Below are positions 38,176-46,294 of a DNA stretch of 64,000 nt, one piece after another. Position 1 is the stretch's first letter; each line of letters starts with the position of its first letter. The notes beneath the pieces were generated by a model that saw only the letters and a list, made by a program, of their open reading frames with translations, was not told where the DNA came from and made no database searches. This DNA is from Caldilineaceae bacterium (GTDB lineage Bacteria; Chloroflexota; Anaerolineae; Caldilineales; Caldilineaceae). The translations under genes and the position numbers were made by a program. The DNA lies in contig JAGRCP010000073.1 of assembly GCA_020433455.1 (NCBI GenBank), positions 1 through 64,000 on the forward strand, read 5' to 3'.

Positions 38176-39405
38176 ATGGCCGAACTTTTTACGGTTCTCG
38201 CGCCGCCCGCCGCCCGGGCCCGCTTTTTGGAGCACTTTGTCCCCACGGTCAAAACCGAGCGCATCGCCACGGCCGATGCGCTGGATCGCGTGCTGAGCGA
38301 AACTCTCACATCCCGCCAGGATTTGCCCAACTTCCGCCGTTCAACCGTGGACGGCTATGCCGTCCTGGCGGCGGACACCTACGGCGCTACGCCGGGTCTG
38401 CCCGCGTTTCTTCATGTCGCGGGGGAGGTGCCCATGGGCGCAGCCGGCGACGTGGAACTGGGCGTGGGCGAGGCGGCTTTGGTCCACACCGGCGGCATGA
38501 TTCCCGCCGATGCCGATGCTGTGGTCATGGTCGAGAACACCCAGCGGGTAGATGAGTCCGGCATCGAGCTGTTCCAGGCCGCGGCTGCGGGCGAAAACGT
38601 GATCCAGATAGGCGAAGACATTCGCCAGGGCGATCAGGTGTTGACGCCGGGTCGCCAACTGCGCCCCCAGGATATCGGCGGCCTGCTCGCCTTGGGGATC
38701 ACCGAGGTGACGGTCGCGGTTCCGCCCCGGGTCGCGATTCTCTCTACGGGTGATGAGGTCGTGCCGCCCCATGCGCCCATTGCGCCGGGTCAGGTGCGGG
38801 ACATCAACTCCTACACATTGGCCGCCCTCACCCGGCGGGCAGGCGGCGAGCCCATGCGCTACGGTATCATTCCGGACCGGCGCGAGGCGCTGGAGGCCGC
38901 CGCGGCCCAGGCCCGGGACGAGTGTGATCTGGTCGTTCTCTCCGCGGGCAGTTCCGTCTCGTACCGGGACATGAGCGTGGATGTGATTGGCGGACTGGGC
39001 AGTCCGGGCGTCCTGGTCCACGGGGTGAGCGTGCGGCCGGGCAAGCCCACGATCCTGGCGGTGGCCGATGGCGTGCCGGTTTTCGGCCTGCCGGGCAATC
39101 CGGTCTCGGCGATGGTCATCTTTGACCTGTTTGTCACGCCCGTGATCCGCGGGCTTTTGGGAACATCCACGCTTCCCCAGCAGCAGGTTCAGGCTCGTCT
39201 GGCGCGCAACGTCTCTTCCGCCGCCGGGCGCGAAGATTACGTACAGGTCCGCCTGGAAACCCGGGACGGCGAAGTATGGGCCGTTCCTGTTTTCGGCAAG
39301 AGCAACCTCATCTATACGCTGGTCCATGCTGAGGGGGCCGTCAAAGTGCCTTTGGACTCCAACGGTATTCGTGAAGGCGCGTGGGTGACGGTGCTGCTGC
39401 ACTGA
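38176..39405 (+). CDS. moeA: Molybdopterin molybdenumtransferase MoeA
   Basis: A 409-residue enzyme inserting molybdenum into adenylylated molybdopterin. The N-terminal STVDGYAV motif (56-63) and the MPT-binding core (ILSTGDEV, VRDINSYTL, GLPGNPVSAMVIFD) are intact, and a C-terminal MoeA domain IV completes the family length. No other molybdenum-cofactor gene is within the window, so it is detached from a moa cluster. It ends before an inverted pair of REP-like elements and the convergent sugar kinase. Confidence 0.94.
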   Translation: MAELFTVLAPPAARARFLEHFVPTVKTERIATADALDRVLSETLTSRQDLPNFRRSTVDGYAVLAADTYGATPGLPAFLHVAGEVPMGAAGDVELGVGEAALVHTGGMIPADADAVVMVENTQRVDESGIELFQAAAAGENVIQIGEDIRQGDQVLTPGRQLRPQDIGGLLALGITEVTVAVPPRVAILSTGDEVVPPHAPIAPGQVRDINSYTLAALTRRAGGEPMRYGIIPDRREALEAAAAQARDECDLVVLSAGSSVSYRDMSVDVIGGLGSPGVLVHGVSVRPGKPTILAVADGVPVFGLPGNPVSAMVIFDLFVTPVIRGLLGTSTLPQQQVQARLARNVSSAAGREDYVQVRLETRDGEVWAVPVFGKSNLIYTLVHAEGAVKVPLDSNGIREGAWVTVLLH

Positions 39406-39455
39406 GGCCAATGCAAGGAAATATTGATACGTCGATCCACATCCGTTGCAGGCGT

Positions 39456-39519
39456 CCCTGGGAACGCCAAGCTCCAGCCTGGCAGGGTTTGCCCGACTGG
39501 AGTCCGGCGCTCCCAAGGG
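39456..39519. repeat. Inverted pair of REP-like elements (BIME-like)
   Basis: Plus-strand unit 39460-39487: GGGAACGCC-AAGCT-CC-AGCCTGGC-AGGG. Minus-strand unit 39490-39514: GGGAGCGCC-GGACT-CC-AGTCGGGC-A. Both share the GGGARCGCC head, CTCCAG centre and GGC-A tail with the element at 33085, but the stem bases differ on both sides so that pairing is mostly kept. The pair fills the gap between convergent moeA and the kinase and may terminate or protect both transcripts. Confidence 0.7.
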
Positions 39520-39525
39520 AATTAC

Positions 39526-40728
39526 CTACGCATCACGCGGGGCCAACGCGGCCAGGAACCCGCCCACAAACGCATCGCCTAGCCCCACGGTCGTAGCGCC
39601 GGCCTGCTCCACGTGGACTACCGGCACGCAGGCAACCCGGCTGCCCAGCCTTGCCTGAATAGCCGCGGCAAATTCGGCCCCCGCCTTATTCGCCGGCGTG
39701 CTTTCGATGGTTCGGTAATCATCCAGCGTCAGCTCGTCGCCGCGGTAATAGCGAGTAGTAGCCATGGTCACCCCGCCGTGCAGGGCGGGCAGCAGGCGCT
39801 CGGCGTCCGGTCCGTACGCCAGCGCCCAGTACATGCCGTGCAGCACGATGGCGGGAACCGGAAATTGGACGTACAAATCCGCCAGCGCATCACTGACCTG
39901 ATGGGGGTCCAGCATATCGACGGAACGCCCCAAATGTTCCTCCATCTCATCTTCGTTCAGGCTGAAGACGTCGATGCGATCAATCAGCGCATCGTAAATC
40001 AGGCGGCCGATGTAGGACTCAAATACGCCGCCGTCTTCCATATAGACCTGGGCGGCGGGCGGCAGAGCGGTCATGATGCGCTTTAGTGACGCAAGCATGC
40101 GCACGGCAACGGCATCGCTCTGCATAGCGTTGAGACCCGAGATGAGAAAGACCTCCGCCTCCGTGATCAAATTTGCAAAGTCTTCATTCAGCGCCATACG
40201 GATATTATCGGCATCATTATGGTAGATGATGCGGTTATCCCGCGGCGCACGAATGTTGATGTCGCCCGCCTCTATCTGCATGCCCTTGCAAAACTGCACA
40301 ATCAGATGCGGGTAGAGCGTGTCTTCTTCGCTGCTGCAAACGTAAACGCTGTCCGGCGGCAGCAGGCGGCGCACATAGTCGTTCTGGGTGACCAGGTGCA
40401 GCGCGGCGCTGCGGCCCAGCACCGCCATGGCCAGTGCCGCGCGGGGCGACGTACCGCCAAGCGTAATCTTTTTCTCGAAGCGCGCGGCGAAGCGTTCGAT
40501 GATGGATGATGCGGCCACAAAGCGCTCGCCGCCCGATCCGGCGCGCAGGAAGGCCAGGATGGAAATCGCCAAATCCCGCTCATCGGTAATCGGTCGTGCG
40601 GTGGATAACTCTTCGGCGCGAATCGCATATTCCCGAATCAGCGCCTCGTATACGCTCCCGTTCCAAACAATCTCGTAATCGATATTATTACCGAATCCCA
40701 AAGCAAGTTTCTTTTTTGGGGGTATCAT
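39526..40728 (-). CDS. ADP-dependent phosphofructokinase/glucokinase family kinase
   Basis: A 400-residue ribokinase-fold enzyme of the ADP-PFK/GK family, best known from archaea, which phosphorylates glucose or fructose 6-phosphate using ADP. Markers are GFGNNIDYEIVWNG at the N-terminus, GGTSPRAALAMAVLGR, DVFSLNEDEMEEHLGR and the nucleotide-site GLGDAFVGGF near 385-394 with the catalytic Asp. Lying behind a class II aldolase and a sugar importer, it would make the bisphosphate that the aldolase splits. A terminator-like hairpin at 40770-40817 separates it from the aldolase, so its level may be reduced relative to that gene. Confidence 0.8.
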   Translation of the reverse strand: MIPPKKKLALGFGNNIDYEIVWNGSVYEALIREYAIRAEELSTARPITDERDLAISILAFLRAGSGGERFVAASSIIERFAARFEKKITLGGTSPRAALAMAVLGRSAALHLVTQNDYVRRLLPPDSVYVCSSEEDTLYPHLIVQFCKGMQIEAGDINIRAPRDNRIIYHNDADNIRMALNEDFANLITEAEVFLISGLNAMQSDAVAVRMLASLKRIMTALPPAAQVYMEDGGVFESYIGRLIYDALIDRIDVFSLNEDEMEEHLGRSVDMLDPHQVSDALADLYVQFPVPAIVLHGMYWALAYGPDAERLLPALHGGVTMATTRYYRGDELTLDDYRTIESTPANKAGAEFAAAIQARLGSRVACVPVVHVEQAGATTVGLGDAFVGGFLAALAPRDA

Positions 40729-40769
40729 TGCGCGTCTATTCCAGTCTGCCGAATAGGTAAAGCGTGGTT

Positions 40770-40817
40770 AAAAAGACGCTTGGCGCAATGTCCGTGAAGA
40801 AGACACCGCGCCAAGCG
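40770..40817 (-). terminator. Intrinsic terminator/attenuator between aldolase and kinase
   Basis: On the minus strand a 10-bp stem CGCTTGGCGC / GCGCCAAGCG (40808-40817 with 40777-40786), with an inner TGTC/GACA pair, is followed directly by TCTTTTT (40770-40776). It ends the aldolase transcript or lets a fraction read through into the kinase gene. Confidence 0.75.
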
Positions 40818-40856
40818 CCGGGATAATTGTTGCCTTGTGTTGATCGTCTGCAGAAC

Positions 40857-41720
40857 TTAGCAGTAGAGGGCGGCCTTGCCCATGGCGTCAAACAGATCAA
40901 TCTTGTGATGCGCCACGACTTTCATGGCATCAATGCAGGGCGGGTAGATGGAGTTCGGCTCGCGCAGGGTCTGATTCTGGAGCACCTCGCGGCATTTCTG
41001 GTAGAAAGCATCCTTGATATCGCTGGAGATGTTGATCTTGTTAATGCCCAGTTTCACCGCCTGTGCAATCTCCTCATCCGGATTGGCGGAACCACCGTGG
41101 AGCACCAAGGGAATATCCACCCGCGCCGCGATCTCCTTCAGCAGATCCAGCCTTAATTCGGGCTTCTTGTCCTTGGGGTAGATGCCGTGGGACGTGCCGA
41201 TCGCCACGGCCAGCGTATCAACGCCGGTCGCTTCCACAAAAATCTGGACATCATCCGGATTGGTGTAAATGATTTCGTCCGCACCGGCTTCCGCTTCGGG
41301 GCCGGTCGTGCCGATGGTGCCCAACTCGGCCTCGACGGAAACGTTAACCGGATGGGCCAGGGCGCAGATCTGATTGCTGATTTTGATGTTCTCTTCCAGG
41401 GACATGTGGGAAGCGTCAATCATGACCGACGTGAATCCGCACCGAATGGCCTCCATGATCTGGGCAATGGAGCCGCCGTGATCCAGGTGGATACAGACGG
41501 GAACCGAGGCCTTAATGGCCTCCTCCCGTGCTGCGAGCACAAAGGAGGGGCGGACAAAGCTCAACTCGTCAGGGTGAATGGCGATGATGACGGGCGACTG
41601 CTTCTCCTCTGACGCTTCCATGACGCCCTTGAGGAGCATATTGCTGCTGATGTTGAAAGCGGGCACGGCAAAATTTTCTTCGTGCGCAACAGCCAACAGC
41701 TCTTTCATATTGAGTAACAT
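40857..41720 (-). CDS. Class II ketose-bisphosphate aldolase
   Basis: A 287-residue zinc aldolase of the fructose/tagatose-bisphosphate type, yielding dihydroxyacetone phosphate and glyceraldehyde 3-phosphate. Zinc and catalytic residues are in VCIHLDHGGSIAQI, DASHMSLEENI, VEAELGTIGTTGPEAEAG, GTSHGIY and LVLHGGSANPDEEI, and the phosphate loop is NKINISSDIKDAF. The GatY/KbaY-like length favours tagatose- or fructose-bisphosphate. It follows the permease gene by 61 nt on the same strand and precedes the ADP-dependent kinase. Confidence 0.93.
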   Translation of the reverse strand: MLLNMKELLAVAHEENFAVPAFNISSNMLLKGVMEASEEKQSPVIIAIHPDELSFVRPSFVLAAREEAIKASVPVCIHLDHGGSIAQIMEAIRCGFTSVMIDASHMSLEENIKISNQICALAHPVNVSVEAELGTIGTTGPEAEAGADEIIYTNPDDVQIFVEATGVDTLAVAIGTSHGIYPKDKKPELRLDLLKEIAARVDIPLVLHGGSANPDEEIAQAVKLGINKINISSDIKDAFYQKCREVLQNQTLREPNSIYPPCIDAMKVVAHHKIDLFDAMGKAALYC

Positions 41721-41781
41721 ACTGAAGGTTCTCCGATTAGATGACAGATTTTAGATTGCAGGTTAATACAGGTACGAATTT

Positions 41782-42633
41782 TTAGCCCTTCACCGAGCCG
41801 GCGGTCATACCGGCAATGAAGAAGCGCTGAAAAATCAGGAAAAGAATTAAGACCGGCAGTGAGCCTAATACGCTCATTGCCATCATCTCATTCCACTCGT
41901 AGGAGTGCTGCCCCATGAGCATCTGAATTCCCACCGGCACGGTACGCATATTGAGCGTCTTTGTCAACGTCAGGGCGAAGAGGAATTCATTCCAGGCCAG
42001 CATAAAGGTGTAGACGCCCACGGAGACGATGCCCGGCAAAGAGATTGGAACCAGCACCCGCCACAGCGCGACAAAGGAACTGCCGCCGTCAATCATAACG
42101 GCTTCGTCCAGCGCCCGGGGCAAGGTGTTGAAATAGCCGGTCATCATGATGATGGCATAGGAGAGGGTAAAGACCATATAGGTCAGGATCAGCGCCGGGT
42201 AGGTGTTGTAGAGCCGCAGCAGCACGATGAGGCTGAAGTAGGGAATCAGCAGCGTAATCGGCGGTATGGCCTGTACGCCGATGACGATCATGTTCAGCGC
42301 CTGCTTGAAGGGAAATTCATAGCGGCTGAAGCTATAACCGCCCATGATGCCCACGAAAAGCGTAAAGATCATGACCAGCGTAGAGACCACGTAGCTGTTG
42401 ATGAAGAAGCGCACTTTCGTCGGATCGGTTAAAACGGTCCGGTACGCCGACGCCGAGAAAGAGTCGGTAATCAGCGAAGGCGGGTAGGCGAAAATTTCCG
42501 TGTTCGACTTGAACGATGAGGAAATCATCCACAGAACGGGAAAACCGGCAAAGAGCGCGCCGATGATCAGCACCAAAATGATTCCGATCTGCGACAGTCG
42601 CTTACTGACGGATTTTGGCAATGCGCTACTCAT
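41782..42633 (-). CDS. Sugar ABC transporter permease (MalG/LacG type)
   Basis: A 283-residue inner-membrane permease with six predicted helices and the EAA loop DEAVMIDGGSSFVALWRVLV, where the ATPase docks. It forms a heterodimer with the MalF-type permease whose stop codon it overlaps by 8 nt. The final residues FIAGMTAGSVKG are typical of the family. No ATP-binding gene occurs in the operon, so a shared MsiK-like ATPase encoded elsewhere is implied. Confidence 0.92.
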   Translation of the reverse strand: MSSALPKSVSKRLSQIGIILVLIIGALFAGFPVLWMISSSFKSNTEIFAYPPSLITDSFSASAYRTVLTDPTKVRFFINSYVVSTLVMIFTLFVGIMGGYSFSRYEFPFKQALNMIVIGVQAIPPITLLIPYFSLIVLLRLYNTYPALILTYMVFTLSYAIIMMTGYFNTLPRALDEAVMIDGGSSFVALWRVLVPISLPGIVSVGVYTFMLAWNEFLFALTLTKTLNMRTVPVGIQMLMGQHSYEWNEMMAMSVLGSLPVLILFLIFQRFFIAGMTAGSVKG

Positions 42634-43543
42634 TGGTTGCCCCCTGGTGTCGAACGTAAAAATAGGCTACAAAAAGTGAGAGCGCCAGAATCACAAACGC
42701 GTTGGCGGAAGCAAGTGAGAACTCGTAGGAGCTGAAAGCCATCTTATACGTCAGGGTGCTCAGCACTTCGGTGGCGCGGATGGGCCCGCCGCCCGTGGTC
42801 ATCCAGATAAGCGTAAACTGCTGCATGGTCCAGATAAAGTCGAGCATGGCCAGGCTGATGATAATCGGCCGGAGTTGGGGCAGCGTGATGAAGCGGAAGA
42901 GCTGTTGCTTGTTGGCTCCGTCAATCGTGCCCGCCTCGTACATGTCGTTGGGAATTCCCTGCAATCCGGCCAGCAGGCTGACCATGTAGAATGGGTAGCC
43001 GGACCAAATATTGATGAAGGTCACCGCGTGGAGCGCCACCTGACGCGAGCCCAGCCACTCGATCTTCTGGCTGATGAGGCCCGACCATTCCAGCAGGTAG
43101 TTGATCACGCCGTTGGGGTTCAGCATCAGCCGCCAGAGAATCGCGATAATGCTGGCCGTGAAGACCCAAGGCAGAATATAAATGACGCGGAAAAGGGCCT
43201 TGGTAAACGGATTGATGGCATCCGTGTTCAGCAACATGGCAAAGGAAAGGCCGATGATCAGGTGAAAAATTACGCTCATGAGCGTAAAATAAAGCGTGTT
43301 AAACAGCGCAGTATGAAAAACATCATCGGTGAGAATCTCGACATAATTTTTTAACCCCACAAAGACGGGGTCGGGATTCATCACCACGTTATCCATGAGA
43401 GAATAATAGAAGACCATCACGATGGGAATTAAAGACAGGATGGTCAGCAGGACGAGTGTGGGTGACAAATAGGCGAAAGGAGCCAGTCGCTTGCTTGTCT
43501 TGTACCACCTGGCTCTGGCCGAAGTGCGGGTCGTAACGGTCAC
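42626..43543 (-). CDS. Sugar ABC transporter permease (MalF/UgpA type)
   Basis: A 305-residue permease with a cytoplasmic N-terminus, six helices and the EAA loop YEAGTIDGANKQQLFRFITL. The start is GTG with GAGGAG 8 nt upstream. A 16-bp hairpin (43591-43631) lies between this gene and the upstream binding-protein gene, a common way to keep binding-protein mRNA more abundant than permease mRNA. Confidence 0.92.
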   Translation of the reverse strand: MTVTTRTSARARWYKTSKRLAPFAYLSPTLVLLTILSLIPIVMVFYYSLMDNVVMNPDPVFVGLKNYVEILTDDVFHTALFNTLYFTLMSVIFHLIIGLSFAMLLNTDAINPFTKALFRVIYILPWVFTASIIAILWRLMLNPNGVINYLLEWSGLISQKIEWLGSRQVALHAVTFINIWSGYPFYMVSLLAGLQGIPNDMYEAGTIDGANKQQLFRFITLPQLRPIIISLAMLDFIWTMQQFTLIWMTTGGGPIRATEVLSTLTYKMAFSSYEFSLASANAFVILALSLFVAYFYVRHQGATNE

Positions 43544-43590
43544 GTGTTCTTCTCCTCAAGCAACAATCAACAGCAAGGGGGGAGCCGCAG

Positions 43591-43631
43591 GGATTGGGCG
43601 ATCGGCCTTACATCAGCCGACCGCCCAATCC
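43591..43631. promoter_or_regulatory. Intercistronic hairpin after the binding-protein gene
   Basis: Arms 43591-43606 and 43616-43631 pair at 15 of 16 positions (GGATTGGGCG core) around a 9-nt loop. No U-run follows on the minus strand, so mRNA stabilisation or partial termination is more likely than full termination. Confidence 0.7.
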
Positions 43632-43728
43632 TTCTTACATCCGGTTCCTGTACCGACGGACGGAATCTGATACAGCTCTGTCTATCCCGGGCAATCAAAA
43701 ACCGTCCGTCGATTTACGCCGAACTGTA

Positions 43729-45054
43729 CTAGAAATTCTCCGCCCAGGCCTCCTGGGCATTGGTGAGGAATTCCTCCAGAGACTGACCGCCGTCCAGATA
43801 GAGCTGGAACTGCTCGTCGAAGGAGCGCATGAGCGCCTCGGCCACGGGCAGGCCCACAAACTCATTGGCGGGATAACCGGCCTGATAGATATCAAACGCG
43901 GCGCCGAACAGCTCGTCCGATTCCACGAAGTCAGGCGTGGAGTTGACGTTGCCGGGGAAGGCATTGGCGATAGAAGAGAGCTTGGAGTTGACCTCTTCGC
44001 TCATGAGATATTGGACCAGCTTCCAGGCTTCGGCTTTGTGGGGAGTGCTCTCCGCCACGCCGATGCCCCAGGATGCGTAAGGCAGACCGCGGGCGCCCGT
44101 GTAGCCCTCAACCGCGGGCAGCGCCGCGATGGTGAAGTTCAGGTCCGGGTTGCGTTCGCGAATCAGGTTAATGTGGGCCAGGGAGTCGATCATCATGCCG
44201 ACGCGGCCGTTGGTGAACTCCTCTACCTTGTCCTGCTCGGACATGGAGAAAGCGCCCGGCGTAATGACGCCTGCATCATAGAGTTCCTTGATATACTCCA
44301 TGGCGCTGCTTACGGCTTCGTTGTCCGTCAGGTGAGGCTGACCGTCGGCCATCATGCTGCCGCCCGAAGCCCAGACCCACGCCATGACGTCATTCTGGAT
44401 GCCGTTGGGCGCTTCCAGGGAAAGGGGCAGAACCCAACCGTAGACGTTGCTGTCGGCATTGGTCAGGGCTGCGGCTGCATCGGCGAATTCGGCACGCGTA
44501 GACGGAGCGTTTTCGATTCCGGCCGCGGCCATCAGATCGGCGTTGCTGAAGAGGGGATAGACAAAGTTGACAACGGGAATCATGTACGTGGCGCCGTTCA
44601 GCTGAATCTGGGCCGCCAGTTCGCTGTCGTCAAAACCGGCTTCGCTCATCAGGTCGCTCAAGCTGGCCAGCGCGCCCTGCTTGACAAAGTCGCTGACCCA
44701 GGCCCCGTCCAGACCGATCACGTCTGACATGGTGCCCGTGGCGGCTCCGGCGACGACTTGCTGCTTGGTAGCCGAGTAGGGGCCGCTGATTAGCTCAACC
44801 TTGATGCCGGGATTCTGGGCTTCAAACTCATCCATGAGCGCCCGGAATTCGCCCTCGGGCAATTCAGGCTCCCACCACTGCGTGAATTCCAGGGTCACCT
44901 CTTCGCCGCCGGACGTATCGGCGGACGTATCCGCGGCTGTATCGCTGCTTGTACTCCCTGCGTCGCCGGAGGGGGCTGCCGGCGCAGCACAGCCGGCCAG
45001 AACAGCAACGGCCATGATCAGCGCCAACCACAAGCTGACAAATTTACGATTCAT
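43729..45054 (-). CDS. Sugar ABC transporter substrate-binding lipoprotein
   Basis: A 441-residue extracellular binding protein (family 1, MalE-like). Signal peptide with lipobox VLAGC, then an Ala/Ser/Asp linker (DTAADTSADTSGGEE) and the binding fold (LEFTQWWEPELPEGEFRALM, NGRVGMMIDS). AAGGAG touches the ATG at 45063, leaving no spacing, whereas the ATG at 45054 has 9 nt, so 45054 is preferred. It is the first transporter gene of the RpiR locus. The sugar is unknown; the linked bisphosphate aldolase and kinase suggest a hexose or ketose. Confidence 0.92.
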   Translation of the reverse strand: MNRKFVSLWLALIMAVAVLAGCAAPAAPSGDAGSTSSDTAADTSADTSGGEEVTLEFTQWWEPELPEGEFRALMDEFEAQNPGIKVELISGPYSATKQQVVAGAATGTMSDVIGLDGAWVSDFVKQGALASLSDLMSEAGFDDSELAAQIQLNGATYMIPVVNFVYPLFSNADLMAAAGIENAPSTRAEFADAAAALTNADSNVYGWVLPLSLEAPNGIQNDVMAWVWASGGSMMADGQPHLTDNEAVSSAMEYIKELYDAGVITPGAFSMSEQDKVEEFTNGRVGMMIDSLAHINLIRERNPDLNFTIAALPAVEGYTGARGLPYASWGIGVAESTPHKAEAWKLVQYLMSEEVNSKLSSIANAFPGNVNSTPDFVESDELFGAAFDIYQAGYPANEFVGLPVAEALMRSFDEQFQLYLDGGQSLEEFLTNAQEAWAENF

Positions 45055-45322
45055 CTTCCTCATCTCCTTGATGATCTTGCGTTACAGTAAAAAATAACTT
45101 GCGTGGACGGTAAAACCGGCAACACCAGCGCCGAATAAGTGCGCCTCACCCCCTCTCTGAAACAGTCTGTAAAACAGCTTGAACAAGTACATCGCTATAG
45201 GCAATTCAAGAGACTTAACCGGTTTTTTTGCGGTTGACGAGGGCGTGATGCATGAATTTCTGCCTGACGGCTTCTGCAGGTCACACCCGGCGTGCGAACT
45301 GCCCGAACGCCTGGATGGTCGT

Positions 45323-46186
45323 TCAGTATTTGCGATCCCCGGTTGCGTGCATGGTTTTCGCCGCGGCCTGCATGGACGCCTCAGAGCGTTCGACGCACAG
45401 GCCCACGTAGAGCGCTTCCGTCAACGCCAGAGCGGCCAGATTAGAAGCCATTTCTTCCTCGCGGAAGTGGCTGACCCGGGCGGATGTAAAAAGGCGAATA
45501 TCGCCGTAACGGCTCAGGGGAGATTCGGAATGATTGGTGACGCAGATGGTGCGGGCGCCGTGTCGTTTGGCCAGTTCCAGCGCATGGACCGTATCGATGG
45601 AACTGCCCGTGTGTGAAATGCCCACAGCCACATCCTCGGATGAGGTTAGCGTGGCGTACATGGCCTGCATGGTCGGATCGATGGAGAAACGGCTGCACAA
45701 GCCGATCTTGGTTAGCCGAAAATTGAGGTCCATGGCAATGGGCAGCGAATTACCGGCCGCAAACAGCTCGATCCGCCGTGCGCCGGCCAGCGCCAGAATC
45801 GCCGCTTCCACCGCGGGCAGATTCAAAATCTGGGCCGTATCCTCCAGGGAGCGCATACCGGCCAGCAGGGCTTTTTGCATGGCGTCAACCGGTCCGTCTT
45901 CGGCCGTAAGGTCTTCATGCACCAGCAGCATGGGGGAGACAATGTCTTCCGCCAGGCTGATCTTGAGGGCGTGGAAGCCGGAATAGCCCAATAGCTGGGC
46001 GAAGCGGACGATACTTGCTTCGCTCACGCCGGAACGCGATGCCAATTCCGTAACGGTCAGGTTGATCGTCTCGCGCGGCGCACTCAGGATAAACTGGGCT
46101 ACTTTATGCGATGCCCCTTTGAGCTGCGGTAAAGCGTCGGACATAACAGCCAACGCCCCGCGCTCTCCGTTCGGGTGTCCGTTCAT
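45323..46186 (-). CDS. RpiR family transcriptional regulator
   Basis: A 287-residue repressor/activator. The N-terminal helix-turn-helix (LTVTELASRSGVSEASIVRF) is followed by a SIS sugar-phosphate-binding domain from about 125 (RIELFAAGNSLPIAMDLNFR ... AVGISHTGSSIDTVHALELA). It probably senses a phosphosugar made by the adjacent pathway. The ATG at 46186 is used; TTG 46195 and ATG 46144 are alternatives. It is transcribed from a consensus promoter that overlaps a TGAAA-type palindrome. The 259-nt gap to the binding-protein gene shows a CTGTAAAACAG near-palindrome but no clear promoter. Confidence 0.88.
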   Translation of the reverse strand: MNGHPNGERGALAVMSDALPQLKGASHKVAQFILSAPRETINLTVTELASRSGVSEASIVRFAQLLGYSGFHALKISLAEDIVSPMLLVHEDLTAEDGPVDAMQKALLAGMRSLEDTAQILNLPAVEAAILALAGARRIELFAAGNSLPIAMDLNFRLTKIGLCSRFSIDPTMQAMYATLTSSEDVAVGISHTGSSIDTVHALELAKRHGARTICVTNHSESPLSRYGDIRLFTSARVSHFREEEMASNLAALALTEALYVGLCVERSEASMQAAAKTMHATGDRKY

Positions 46187-46211
46187 AAGATTCAATTGTC
46201 AACAGGGAGAT

Positions 46212-46258
46212 ATGAAATTAATTTTCATGATTATATCATGTATGAAAATTTTTGTCAA
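46212..46258 (-). promoter_or_regulatory. Consensus promoter with RpiR-type operators
   Basis: On the minus strand: -35 TTGACA (46253-46258), exactly 17 bp, -10 TATAAT (46230-46235), a perfect sigma-70 consensus. A near-palindrome ATGAAATTAATTTTCAT (46212-46228) covers the start site, a perfect dyad CATGATTATATCATG (46226-46240) covers the -10, and a further TGAAAATTTT half-site (46243-46252) lies in the spacer. TGAAA...TTTCA dyads are typical of RpiR regulators. The 11-mer TTGTCAACAGG occurs at both ends of the region. The site also lies 37-83 nt upstream of the divergent nuclease gene. Confidence 0.82.
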
Positions 46259-46294
46259 CAGGTTAAAAAGCCCTGAATATGTTATGATTTTCAC

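Noticed and set aside
45179-45616. 145-codon plus-strand frame between the binding-protein and RpiR genes
   Set aside because: Most of it is antisense to rpiR, and the non-overlapping part has no coding character or ribosome site.
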